NCBI RefSeq assembly: GCF_918741285.1
Contig: NZ_CAKKNC010000001.1
Coordinates: forward strand, 868,001 to 932,000
Source: Sphingobium sp. CECT 9361
Lineage (GTDB): Bacteria; Pseudomonadota; Alphaproteobacteria; Sphingomonadales; Sphingomonadaceae
Direction of reading: 5' to 3'
DNA: 64,000 bases
Under the pieces are notes generated by a model that saw nothing but the letters and a program-made list of their open reading frames with translations, ran no database searches and was not told the DNA's origin. The translations under genes and the position numbers were made by a program. Positions 36,512 through 44,843 of the stretch are shown piece after piece; position 1 is the stretch's first letter, and each line of letters starts with the position of its first letter.

Positions 36512-36614
36512 GCGGGTCACTTCGTATCGCTGCGCAAAATTATCAAGCGGTCTTGGATGTTACGCCCGCGAAACGCCCTGTCGCCGCGACCAACGTTCCG
36601 GGCGGGCGAAAAAT

Positions 36615-36638
36615 GTACCTACAAAAATGTACGTACAT
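36615..36638. promoter_or_regulatory. Tandem 10-bp palindrome, possible operator of opgGH
   Basis: TGTACCTACA (36615-36624) and TGTACGTACA (36629-36638) are two 10-bp sites, identical but for one base and 14 bases apart start to start. They sit 104-127 bases upstream of opgG in an AT-richer patch. The binding protein is unknown. Confidence 0.4.
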
Positions 36639-36687
36639 CACATGATTTTTGCGTATCGGCTTATTGCGCGACGCTCCCCAAAACGAG

Positions 36688-36815
36688 GAAACCCTCGCCC
36701 GGGGGGACGAGGGTTTCGGATGATCCGTGATCGAAAGGTGGACCCCCGGCACGGTGGGGACCGTTGAGTGCCGGGGGCCTATCGACTGGCGCGATGGACC
36801 AAGACCACGCCAGTC
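36688..36815 (-). terminator. Three tandem hairpins downstream of fliC
   Basis: Three perfect stems follow the flagellin stop: 36784-36791 with 36808-36815 (8 bp), 36743-36752 with 36768-36777 (10 bp, CCCCCGGCAC) and 36688-36697 with 36708-36717 (10 bp, GAAACCCTCG). None has a long T-run. They may stabilise the abundant fliC mRNA or stop readthrough into opgG. Confidence 0.65.
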
Positions 36816-36831
36816 AATTGGGTTCCCGCTA

Positions 36832-37662
36832 TTAGCGGATGAGGCTCAATACGCCCTGCTGGCTCTGATTGGCCTGAGCGAGCATCGCGGTCGAAGCCTG
36901 CGAGAGGATCTGCGACTTGGCGAGTGCGGTGCTTTCTTCGGCAAAGTCGGCGTCTTCGATGCGCGACCGTGATTCCGACAGGTTGGTGACGGTCGAGGTC
37001 AGGTTCGAAATCGTCGCTTCCAGACGGTTCTGGCTGCCACCCAACTGGGCACGTGACGAGGAGATCGTGGTGATCGCAGAGTCCAGAGCCGTAAGCGCGG
37101 TTGCAGCGTTTGCTGCGGTGCTCAGGTCAGGGCCGGTGGCCGGAAGACCCAGAGCAACGTTGCCCATGCCGGCGATCTTGACGGTAACCTTGTCAGCGGC
37201 CTGCGTGCCGGTCTGGATGTCGACGTCGGTGGTGGCACCGGCTGCTGCGCCGAGGAGCGACACGCCGTTGAACTTGGTCGTCGAAACGATGTTCGTGATC
37301 TGGTTCGTCAATTCGGTAACTTCCGAACCGATTGCGGTGCGGTCTGCCGTGCCCAGCGTGCCGTTGGCCGACTGAACGGCCAGTTCACGCATACGCTGCA
37401 CGATGTTGGCGACCTGGCCCATGGCGCTTTCTGCGGTCTGCACCAGCGAAATGCCGTCGTTGGCGTTGCGGCTGGCTTGCGTCAGGCCGCGGATTTCGGC
37501 GGTCATCTTGGTGGAGATAGCAAGGCCGGCTGCGTCGTCCTTGGCGCTGTTGATGCGCTTGCCGGTGGACAGGCGTTCCAGCGAAACCTGCAAGCCCTTG
37601 TCGGCCTTGGCAGAAGCATTGGTGGCGCGCATTGCGGCTACGTTGGTTCCGATAACACTCAT
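36832..37662 (-). CDS. fliC: Flagellin
   Basis: Filament subunit of 276 residues, a short flagellin made almost only of the conserved D0/D1 coiled-coil ends ([20 protein letters not shown] at the N-terminus, [19 protein letters not shown] at the C-terminus), with a small Ala/Thr/Gly-rich centre. Protein is exported by the flagellar type III system with FliS. A sigma28 promoter lies 70 bases upstream, AAGGGAA precedes the ATG, and tandem hairpins follow. It is the only flagellin gene in the window. Confidence 0.97.
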   Translation of the reverse strand: MSVIGTNVAAMRATNASAKADKGLQVSLERLSTGKRINSAKDDAAGLAISTKMTAEIRGLTQASRNANDGISLVQTAESAMGQVANIVQRMRELAVQSANGTLGTADRTAIGSEVTELTNQITNIVSTTKFNGVSLLGAAAGATTDVDIQTGTQAADKVTVKIAGMGNVALGLPATGPDLSTAANAATALTALDSAITTISSSRAQLGGSQNRLEATISNLTSTVTNLSESRSRIEDADFAEESTALAKSQILSQASTAMLAQANQSQQGVLSLIR

Positions 37663-37731
37663 GATATAATTCCCTTTTCCCGCTTCAACTCAGGTCGCTT
37701 GCCCTCGTGGCGGTTGCGGCCTCGAAAGGGG

Positions 37732-37758
37732 ATAACGGCGGCTGCGCGCAGACCTTAA
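37732..37758 (-). promoter_or_regulatory. Sigma28 promoter of fliC
   Basis: The minus strand reads TTAA-N15-GCCGTTAT, close to TAAA-N15-GCCGATAA. The transcript would start near 37722, about 60 bases before the flagellin start. Confidence 0.8.
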
Positions 37759-37834
37759 ATCGACAGGCGATTTTTTTTCGCCGCCTCACGCGCACGCAGG
37801 ATTTCATAAGATAATCAGGTGCTTTTGTACTTCA

Positions 37835-37861
37835 GTCATCGCCGCGAAGGCAGGAATCCAT
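37835..37861. repeat. Degenerate dispersed repeat
   Basis: GTCATCGCCGCGAAGGCAGG is a decayed copy of the GTCATCCCCGCGAAGGCGGG element found intact at 48761. The rest of the 37759-38085 interval holds no gene. Confidence 0.55.
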
Positions 37862-37987
37862 TTCCCCCGGCTGGCTGCTTATGCGCAGGCGGCGGGTCGT
37901 CAGCAGCCTTGCGGCTAAGATCGCCACCTGCACCATATTGCCGCCCCCGGAAATTTCTTGCCGCTTTCCGGCAATTCTTGCGATCCG

Positions 37988-38002
37988 TTAACCATATCAT
38001 AA
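37988..38002 (+). promoter_or_regulatory. CtrA-like box upstream of the flagellar activator gene
   Basis: TTAACCATATCATAA matches TTAA-N7-TTAA in seven of eight fixed bases and contains the TTAACCAT octamer typical of CtrA targets in Alphaproteobacteria. It lies 84-98 bases before the start of the FlbD-like gene. CtrA control of early flagellar genes is known in Caulobacter; here it is inferred. Confidence 0.45.
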
Positions 38003-38085
38003 TGTCTCGAAGCGAAATTGGGTCATCGAATGAGGTGGTGCGGCACGGGGGTGCCAATCGACCGTAAAGTGGGGACCAAATACGC

Positions 38086-39342
38086 ATGTCGGTACTGGAC
38101 ATGAGCCTGAACGTCTGCGCGCTCCTTCCGGGGTTGCAGGTCTGGCTCGAAAATGCCTTCTACACCGTCAATCGGATCGACGCCGCCAGCCCGCGTGAAA
38201 AGGGTGCGGGGCGTATCCTGCTGGCCAGCGAAATTGCTCACGCCACCCATCGCGACATATTGATCGACCTGCGCGACGGCGCGCCGCTGTATCAGCCTGC
38301 CGCATCCGGCATGCCTGCGCGCGTCGCCTTTGCTCTTGAAGACATGGGCCTTGCCATGGCGTTGATCGCCGAACTGGCCCGCCCCACTGGAATGCCCGCT
38401 GTCGGCGACGTCGGCAGTGCAAAGCTGATGCGCCTCGCCACCCGGATGGCTCGCAGCGATGCGACCGTTCTGGTTCAGGGCGACACCGGCACCGGCAAGG
38501 AAGGCATGGCGCGCTTCCTCCACGCCCACAGCAATCGCTCGGACAAAGACTTCATCGCAGTCAATTGCGCGGCGCTTCCCGAAACGATGATGGAAGCCAT
38601 GCTCTTCGGTCATCGCAAGGGCAGCTTCACCGGCGCAGCCGCCGCATCCGACGGTCTGTTCCTCGCGGCCGATGGTGGCACGCTGTTCCTCGACGAAATC
38701 GCCGAACTGCCGCTCGCGCTGCAGGCCAAGCTGCTTCGCGCTCTGCAGGAAGGCGAAATCCTTCCGGTCGGCGCGACGCATCCCGTTCCCGTCAACGTCC
38801 GCGTCATCGCAGCCTGCAACCGCGATCTGGCCGCCGAATGTGAACTGGGCCGGTTTCGCAACGATCTTTACTGGCGCCTAAATGTCATGCCGCTGGAACT
38901 GTGCCCGCTGGCACAGCGCCGCAACGACATTGCCGCCATCGCCGCCGCGCTGCTGCTGCGTCAGCACAAGCAGATGGGTCAGCTTGGCGCGACCGATGCT
39001 TTCCCCTGGCCGACGCCCGCTGCCATCGACAAGCTGGTCGCGCATAACTGGCCGGGCAACGCGCGCGAACTGGGCAACGTCCTGCAACGCGCGATGGTGC
39101 TGCGCGAAGGCGACCGGATCGAAGCCGACGATCTCCACATCACCGGCGCAGCGCCGGTCCGCACCGAAAGCACGCCGCCCGTCCGCCTTCAGGAAGTGGC
39201 GCGCATGTCGAAGATGGACGCCATTCGCCTCGCCCTGCGCGAAACCGACGGGCATCGCGCTCTGGCGGCGCGCAAGCTGGGTATCTCTGAACGCACGCTC
39301 CGCTATCGGCTCGCCGAAATGCGTGAGCTGGCGGCAGCGTAA
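38086..39342 (+). CDS. Sigma54-dependent flagellar activator, FlbD/FleQ-like
   Basis: Enhancer-binding protein of 418 residues: an N-terminal stretch of about 95 residues without receiver-domain aspartates, then an AAA+ domain with Walker A GDTGTGKE (132-139), Walker B GGTLFLDEI (197-205) and arginine-finger region RFRNDLYWRLN, then a Fis-type helix-turn-helix (about 380-412, HRALAARKLGISERTLRYRLAEM). The sigma54 contact loop reads GSFTGA (179-184) instead of GAFTGA. It heads the fliE-flhB gene series (14 bases to fliE) and probably drives the sigma54 promoters at 26457, 27793 and 29196. FlbD is the nearest equivalent by place and role. Confidence 0.9.
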   Translation: MSVLDMSLNVCALLPGLQVWLENAFYTVNRIDAASPREKGAGRILLASEIAHATHRDILIDLRDGAPLYQPAASGMPARVAFALEDMGLAMALIAELARPTGMPAVGDVGSAKLMRLATRMARSDATVLVQGDTGTGKEGMARFLHAHSNRSDKDFIAVNCAALPETMMEAMLFGHRKGSFTGAAAASDGLFLAADGGTLFLDEIAELPLALQAKLLRALQEGEILPVGATHPVPVNVRVIAACNRDLAAECELGRFRNDLYWRLNVMPLELCPLAQRRNDIAAIAAALLLRQHKQMGQLGATDAFPWPTPAAIDKLVAHNWPGNARELGNVLQRAMVLREGDRIEADDLHITGAAPVRTESTPPVRLQEVARMSKMDAIRLALRETDGHRALAARKLGISERTLRYRLAEMRELAAA

Positions 39343-39356
39343 GGGGAGGCTGACCG

Positions 39357-39710
39357 ATGTCGGGCATATCCACTGACGGCGTGATGGCGATCCGCAACGC
39401 CATCCTTCAGAAAAACGCGGCGCTGCGTGACGTTGCCGCACCGGTCAACGGTGGCGCGGCGGGTGCCGGTGGCGTCGGCGGCGCCAAACCGGGCGACTTC
39501 ACCTCGGCCCTCAAATCCGCGCTGGAGCAGGTCGATGGCCTTCAGAACAAGGCGGGGCAAGCCGCCGAAGCCTTCGAGCGTGGCGAAACCACCGATATCG
39601 CTGCGGTCATGCTGGCCAAGCAGCAAGCTTCGATCGGGTTTGAAGCCACGCTTCAGGTCCGGAACAAACTTCTGTCCGCTTACAAGGACATCATGAGCAT
39701 GCCGGTATAA
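39357..39710 (+). CDS. fliE: Flagellar hook-basal body protein FliE
   Basis: Adaptor between MS-ring and rod, 117 residues. The C-terminal block (DFTSALKSALEQVDGLQNKAGQAAEAFERGE, then AAVMLAKQQASIGFEATLQVRNKLLSAYKDIMSMPV) is typical FliE. It follows the activator gene by 14 bases and precedes fliF by 3. Confidence 0.95.
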   Translation: MSGISTDGVMAIRNAILQKNAALRDVAAPVNGGAAGAGGVGGAKPGDFTSALKSALEQVDGLQNKAGQAAEAFERGETTDIAAVMLAKQQASIGFEATLQVRNKLLSAYKDIMSMPV

Positions 39711-39713
39711 ACC

Positions 39714-41441
39714 ATGAGCGACGCAAACCTCACACTCGATCGCGCTTCTGGCGCGCCTGCCGGTCTCCCGGCGATTTCCGGCGGCATGGGCGGGGCAGGT
39801 GCCCTGGACTCAGCGCGCGCCCGCTTTTCCGGCTTCATGGGTCAGGCGGCGGTGCAGAAAAGCCTGCCGATGCTGGGCTTGCTGCTTGTCGTCGCGTTGG
39901 CGGGGGCCGCATGGCTCGCCTTGCGCGAACCGCCGCAGCGCGACTTGTTCCGCGGCCTGCCCGACAGCGATAAGGCCGCGATCAGCGAAGTGCTGGACAA
40001 GAACGCCATCTCCTATGATTTCGACAGCAGTGGCGCGCTCACCGTCAGCGAAGACGATTATTTCAAAGCCAAGATGATGCTCGCCTCCGAAGGCCTGCCC
40101 AAAAGCGCGCCCGACGGCAACAGCATGATCGACAGCCTGCCGATGGGCGCCAGCCGCGCGGTCGAAGGCGAAAAGCTGCGCTCCGCCCGCGAAATGGATC
40201 TCGCGCGCACCATCGAAGCCATCGACTCTGTCGAAAGCGCGCGCGTCCATCTGGCCGTCGAACCGCCCAGCATCTTCCTGCGCGACCGGGTGAAGCCTGC
40301 CGCATCGGTTATGCTGCGCCTCTCCAATGGCCGCAAGCTGGGCGATCAGCAGGTGCAGGCAATCGTCCATCTCGTCGCGTCGTCGGTGCCGCAACTGTCG
40401 CCGGACGCGATTTCGGTCGTCGATCAGAATGGCCGCCTGTTGTCCGACAATGGCGGGGACGGCAGCTCCGACAAGCAGATCGACGTGCAGGCGAAGATCG
40501 AGGAACGCTATCGTCAGGCCGTCGTTGCCTTGCTGACGCCGATCCTTGGCGCAGACAAATTCTCTGCCGAGGTCCATGCCGAAGTCAACTTCGCCGAACG
40601 CCAGGCCACCCGCGAAACCTATCCGCAGGACGAAGCCCGCCTGCGCGCCGAACAGGGAAGTTGGCAGGCGGACAAGAGCGCCAATGGCGAAGCGACCGGC
40701 ATCCCCGGCGCGCTTTCCGATCAGGCACCGCCGCCGCCCGTCGCCACGCCGACACCGCCGGTAGCGCCTGCCGCCGCCGCCGGAACGACAGCCACGACGC
40801 CCGGAACGCCTGCCGAACCCGCCATGAAGACTGCCGAGACCTTCAACCGCAGCTTCGAGCTTGGTCGCGAAGTGTCCGTCACCCGCGACGCCGTGGGCAC
40901 CGTCAAGCGCGTGTCGGTCGCTGTGGCCCTCGACACCGATGCCAAGGGCAAGCCCCGCTCGAAGGAAGAAATCGCCGCACTCGAAGCACTGGTAAAGGGC
41001 GCAGTCGGTTTCGATCAGACACGCGGCGATACCGTGGCGCTGTCCTCACGCGGCTTCATCAAGGAAACGGTCGAGGAAACCCCCTGGTATGACGCAAGCT
41101 GGGTCTCCATGCTGACGCGCAACTTGTCGGCTCTGGCAGTCACATTGGTCCTGATCTTCGGCATCGGTCGCCCGCTGATGAAGCGTCGCGCCGCTGCCAG
41201 GGAAGAGTTCGCCGCCGTCAACAAGGTGCAGGGTCAGAAACTCGGTCAGGAAATTGCGACCGAAATCACCCGCACGGCGCAGAACGATCCGGCCCGTCCG
41301 ATCACCCTCGATATGATTTCCTCCACGCCGGACTATGCCCAGCGCGCGAGCCTCATCAAGAATTTCGTCAAGCAGGATCCTGATCGTGCTGCACTGGTCG
41401 TCCGCGACTTGCTGAAGGAAGGGAAGAAGGAAAATGCCTGA
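39714..41441 (+). CDS. fliF: Flagellar MS-ring protein FliF
   Basis: Inner-membrane ring subunit that houses the export gate, 575 residues. Membrane segments lie at about residues 55-75 and 465-485; between them are YscJ-type ring domains (ISYDFDSSGALTVSEDDYFKAKMMLASEGLPK, RSAREMDLARTIEAIDSVESARVHLAVEP) and a Pro/Ala-rich loop near 340-375. The short C-terminal cytoplasmic tail binds FliG. It overlaps fliG by 8 bases. Confidence 0.97.
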   Translation: MSDANLTLDRASGAPAGLPAISGGMGGAGALDSARARFSGFMGQAAVQKSLPMLGLLLVVALAGAAWLALREPPQRDLFRGLPDSDKAAISEVLDKNAISYDFDSSGALTVSEDDYFKAKMMLASEGLPKSAPDGNSMIDSLPMGASRAVEGEKLRSAREMDLARTIEAIDSVESARVHLAVEPPSIFLRDRVKPAASVMLRLSNGRKLGDQQVQAIVHLVASSVPQLSPDAISVVDQNGRLLSDNGGDGSSDKQIDVQAKIEERYRQAVVALLTPILGADKFSAEVHAEVNFAERQATRETYPQDEARLRAEQGSWQADKSANGEATGIPGALSDQAPPPPVATPTPPVAPAAAAGTTATTPGTPAEPAMKTAETFNRSFELGREVSVTRDAVGTVKRVSVAVALDTDAKGKPRSKEEIAALEALVKGAVGFDQTRGDTVALSSRGFIKETVEETPWYDASWVSMLTRNLSALAVTLVLIFGIGRPLMKRRAAAREEFAAVNKVQGQKLGQEIATEITRTAQNDPARPITLDMISSTPDYAQRASLIKNFVKQDPDRAALVVRDLLKEGKKENA

Positions 41442-42447
41442 CGCCCTGACCGCTCCCAAATTGCAGGGGAGCGCCGCCGCCGCCGTACTGCTGATGCTGT
41501 TCGACGAGGATGAAGCCGCCGAAATCCTCTCGCGCCTCGAACCCGATGAAGTGCGTCAGCTTGGCTATGCCATGTATGATGTGGCGGATGTCGAGATCGA
41601 CGAAGTCAACGAAGCGCTCGACCATTTCGTCAACAAGGCGAAGAAGCGCACGACCATCGGCTATGGCGCGAGCCAGCATATTCGCGGCGCGATGACCAAG
41701 GCTTTGGGTCAGGACCGTGCCGACAACATGCTCGCGCGCATCACCCCGCCGACGCGATCGAACAAACTTGCCGTCCTCAAATGGCTGGAAGCAAAGGAAA
41801 TTGCGGCCCTGATCGAAGCGGAACATCCGCAGATCATGGCCATCGTGCTTGCGCATCTCGATCATCCGGTCGCTGCCGAGGTGCTGCAATTGCTGCCCGC
41901 CGAATTTCAGGAAGAGGTCATCTATCGTGTGGCAACGCTCGGCCCGGTCAGCACCGATGCGCTGGACGATCTGGAGCAATTGCTGATGCGCGGTTCGCCG
42001 TCCAGCAAGCCGGGCAACAGCTCGCAGCGCGGCGGCACTCTGGAAGCCGCAGCGATCATGAACAACGTCCGCAAGGAAAACGAAGTCCGCATCATCAAGG
42101 CACTGGCCAAGCGCGACAAGATCATCGCCCAGTCCATCGAGGAGGAGATGTTCGTCTTCGACAACCTGATCGACATGGATGAAAAGAATCTGGGTGCGCT
42201 CATGCGGACCATCGACAACGATGTGCTGGTCGTGGCGCTGAAGGGCGCGAACGACATGCTCAAGGGCCGCATTTTCGGCTGTATGTCGGCGCGCGCGGCA
42301 TCGTCCATCGCGGACGAACTGGCCGAACGCGGACCGATGCGCCTTGCCGATGTTATCGAAGCGCAAAAGCTCATCATCGCGACCGCACGCAAGATGGCCG
42401 AAGCAGGCACCATCATGCTAAGCGGCAAGGGGAACGACTTTGTCTAA
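41434..42447 (+). CDS. fliG: Flagellar motor switch protein FliG
   Basis: Torque-generating rotor protein, 337 residues, standard length. The middle domain EHPQ motif (LIEAEHPQIMAIVLAHL) and the C-terminal torque helix with conserved charges (IDNDVLVVALKGANDMLKGRIFGCMSARAASSIADEL) are intact. It overlaps fliF upstream and fliH downstream by 8 bases each, so translation is coupled. Confidence 0.97.
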   Translation: MPDALTAPKLQGSAAAAVLLMLFDEDEAAEILSRLEPDEVRQLGYAMYDVADVEIDEVNEALDHFVNKAKKRTTIGYGASQHIRGAMTKALGQDRADNMLARITPPTRSNKLAVLKWLEAKEIAALIEAEHPQIMAIVLAHLDHPVAAEVLQLLPAEFQEEVIYRVATLGPVSTDALDDLEQLLMRGSPSSKPGNSSQRGGTLEAAAIMNNVRKENEVRIIKALAKRDKIIAQSIEEEMFVFDNLIDMDEKNLGALMRTIDNDVLVVALKGANDMLKGRIFGCMSARAASSIADELAERGPMRLADVIEAQKLIIATARKMAEAGTIMLSGKGNDFV

Positions 42448-43096
42448 TTTCTGGCGCGACGGCCACGGTGCCGACGCAGTGGCCGTCGGCATCGGCAATA
42501 TCGGCGGCATCATTTCTCAGCCGCGCTCCGGGTTCAAGGCGTTCTATGGCGACCGTCAGGACGCTCGCCCGAACAGCAATTATTCCCGCCGTCCCGCACC
42601 CGAACCGCAGGTGCAGGAAGATCCGATGGAACAGGCCCGGATCGAAGCCTTCACCATGGGTTTCGAGGAAGGTTGCCGCGTCACGCAGGAATCGATCGAC
42701 GTCGATCAGGACGCCTGTCAGCGGCTGGCCGATGCCCTTGAACAGCTTGCGCCTGCATCCAGCGGCACACTCTCCACTATATTGTCCGCCGCCGTCCTCC
42801 GGCTGGTCGGGCAGATTGTCGGCGAAGTCGAAATCGACAGCGCGCTGTTGCTGCAACGCTGCGAAACCGTTGCGGCATTTATCGAGGATAGTGACGGCAA
42901 ACATGCGCTGCATGTCCATCCCGAAGACCTGCCCCTGATCGAAAGCTCCCACATCGGCGTGCCGGTGGTGGCCGACGCTGGATTGCGGCGCGGTTCGGTA
43001 CGTCTGGATACGGCTGACGGCTGGATCGAGGATGGCCCGGACGTGCGCCTCTCGCGCCTGAAGGCGATGCTGGACGATATGGAAGGCAAGCTGTGA
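42440..43096 (+). CDS. fliH: Flagellar export regulator FliH
   Basis: Stator-stalk protein of the export ATPase, 218 residues. The N-terminal part is poorly conserved; the C-terminal half (AAVLRLVGQIVGEVEIDSALLLQRCETVAAFI ... LHVHPEDLPLIES ... RRGSVRLDTADGWIEDG) matches FliH/HrpE. Identity is confirmed by its place between fliG and fliI, with overlaps at both ends. Confidence 0.9.
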   Translation: MSNFWRDGHGADAVAVGIGNIGGIISQPRSGFKAFYGDRQDARPNSNYSRRPAPEPQVQEDPMEQARIEAFTMGFEEGCRVTQESIDVDQDACQRLADALEQLAPASSGTLSTILSAAVLRLVGQIVGEVEIDSALLLQRCETVAAFIEDSDGKHALHVHPEDLPLIESSHIGVPVVADAGLRRGSVRLDTADGWIEDGPDVRLSRLKAMLDDMEGKL

Positions 43097-44424
43097 TTCA
43101 GGCGGCCATCCGTCAGGCGGAAACGCTGTTCGACCATCTGCAGGTGCAGAATAATGCGCCGCGCCATGTCGGGCGTCTGGTCAGCCACGATGCCGGGATG
43201 CTGGAAGTCACTGGCTTCCGTCGCCCCATCGGTGCCGGTGCGCGCGTGACAGCCAGCGATGGCACGACCGCACGCGCGGAAGTCGTCGGCTTTCGCGGCA
43301 ACCGCACCTTGCTGGTGCCGCTCGACACCGACGCACCAGTCGAAAATGGCGCACGGGTAGAACCGGACAGCGCCGCAAACATGGTGCAGGTCGGGGAAGG
43401 CCTGATCGGTCGCGTCATCGACGCAATGGGCCAGCCGCTCGACCGCAAAGGTCCGATCATCGCAGGCGGCATCTGGCCGCTTAACGGCGTGCGCGGCAAT
43501 GTGCTCGACCGGGGGCGCGTTACCGAACCCTTCGATCTGGGCGTGCGCGCCGTCAACGCCTTGCTCACTGCCGGGCGCGGTCAGCGCATCGCCATCATCG
43601 CAGGCTCGGGCGTTGGTAAATCGGTGCTGATGGGGCAGATGATCGCAGGCGCGGAAGCCGATATCGTCGTCGCGGGCCTGATCGGCGAACGCGGTCGCGA
43701 AGTCGCCGACTTTCTCGAAACCAAACTTTCCGGGGGCATGATGCGCAAGAGCGTCGTCGTCGCCGTACCCGCCGATCATCCCCCGGTGCTGCGCCTGCGC
43801 GCTGCGGCACGGGCAACGGCCATCGCCGAATATTTCCGGGCACGCGGCAAAAAAGTGCTGCTGCTCATCGACAGTCTTACCCGTTGCGCCCATGCGCAAC
43901 GCGAAATCGGCCTCGCGCTGGGCGAACCGCCCGCGATGAAAGGCTATCCCCCTTCGGCCCTGTCGCTGATTCCCAAGCTCGTGGAGCGGGCAGGGGTGGA
44001 CATCCGCACCGGCGGTTCGATCACGGCGCTCTATACCGTGCTGGCCGATGGCGACGACACCGATGATCCCATCGTAGACGCCGCCCGTGCCATCGTGGAC
44101 GGCCATTTCATCCTGTCCCGGCATTTGTCCGAACAGGCGATCTTCCCTGCCATCGACATCGGCAAGTCGCTCTCGCGCGTGATGGCCGACGTGGTCGATG
44201 ACGAACATCTGGCGGCGGCTTCGGCCTATCGTCGGCTGTGGGCCGCTTATGAAGAAAATCGCGACCTCATCCTGATGGGTGCCTATCGCCCCGGCAACGA
44301 TCCGGTCATCGACGAAGCCGTCGCACGGCGGCAGGAAGTGCTCGATTTCCTGCGGCAGGATGTAAAGAGCCGCATCGACCTCGATAGCAGCGCGGCTGCG
44401 CTGGTGGCTGAGTTCGGCGCGTGA
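43093..44424 (+). CDS. fliI: Flagellum-specific export ATPase FliI
   Basis: Hexameric ATPase that unfolds and feeds export substrates, 443 residues. Walker A IAGSGVGKSVLMG is near residue 170, LIGERGREVADFLE follows, Walker B is VLLLIDSLTRCAHAQREIGLALGEPP and the PPSALSLIPKLVERAG block is diagnostic for FliI/F1-beta-like ATPases. It overlaps fliH and fliJ by four bases. Confidence 0.97.
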   Translation: MIQAAIRQAETLFDHLQVQNNAPRHVGRLVSHDAGMLEVTGFRRPIGAGARVTASDGTTARAEVVGFRGNRTLLVPLDTDAPVENGARVEPDSAANMVQVGEGLIGRVIDAMGQPLDRKGPIIAGGIWPLNGVRGNVLDRGRVTEPFDLGVRAVNALLTAGRGQRIAIIAGSGVGKSVLMGQMIAGAEADIVVAGLIGERGREVADFLETKLSGGMMRKSVVVAVPADHPPVLRLRAAARATAIAEYFRARGKKVLLLIDSLTRCAHAQREIGLALGEPPAMKGYPPSALSLIPKLVERAGVDIRTGGSITALYTVLADGDDTDDPIVDAARAIVDGHFILSRHLSEQAIFPAIDIGKSLSRVMADVVDDEHLAAASAYRRLWAAYEENRDLILMGAYRPGNDPVIDEAVARRQEVLDFLRQDVKSRIDLDSSAAALVAEFGA

Positions 44425-44843
44425 AAGGACTGCTCGCCCGTCGCCATCGCGTACTCCGTGCGCGCCATGTCCAGCATGCGCTGGCCGTGGCCGAAACCGT
44501 GCGGGCGCAGGACGAAGCCAATTCGATCGCCAGCAACGCTGACCGCCTCAAACGTGTGCGTGGACAGTTGTTCGAAACGGACAGCCTGTCGAGCGGCGCA
44601 TCCTTCGCAGCCTACCGCGAACTGGCCGACCGGCTGGAACGTGCCAGTCGGCAACTGGATGGTGCGCTCTACGACGCCAATCGCAAGGTCGAGGAAAAGC
44701 AGGGCAAGCGCATCGAAGCGACGCGCGAAAAGGAAATTGCCGCGCGGCTGAGGGATCAGACACGCGCCATCATGGAAGAGCGGATGGAAGCAAAACTCGC
44801 GGCGCTACCCCGCTATCGCAAGGTACAAAGGGCAGAGGGATGA
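44421..44843 (+). CDS. fliJ: Flagellar export protein FliJ
   Basis: A 140-residue helical coiled-coil protein rich in Arg, Glu and Ala (RHRVLRARHVQHALAVAETVRAQDEANSI ... EEKQGKRIEATREKEIAARLRDQTRAI). FliJ is the central stalk of the FliI ring. The call rests on length, coiled-coil pattern and its place between fliI and fliK, overlapping both by four bases. Confidence 0.82.
   Translation: MKGLLARRHRVLRARHVQHALAVAETVRAQDEANSIASNADRLKRVRGQLFETDSLSSGASFAAYRELADRLERASRQLDGALYDANRKVEEKQGKRIEATREKEIAARLRDQTRAIMEERMEAKLAALPRYRKVQRAEG

Noticed and set aside
37871-37886. Possible sigma54 promoter before the activator gene (TGGCTGCTTATGCGC)
   Set aside because: The -24 and -12 elements each have several mismatches; the CtrA-like box nearby is a better candidate.
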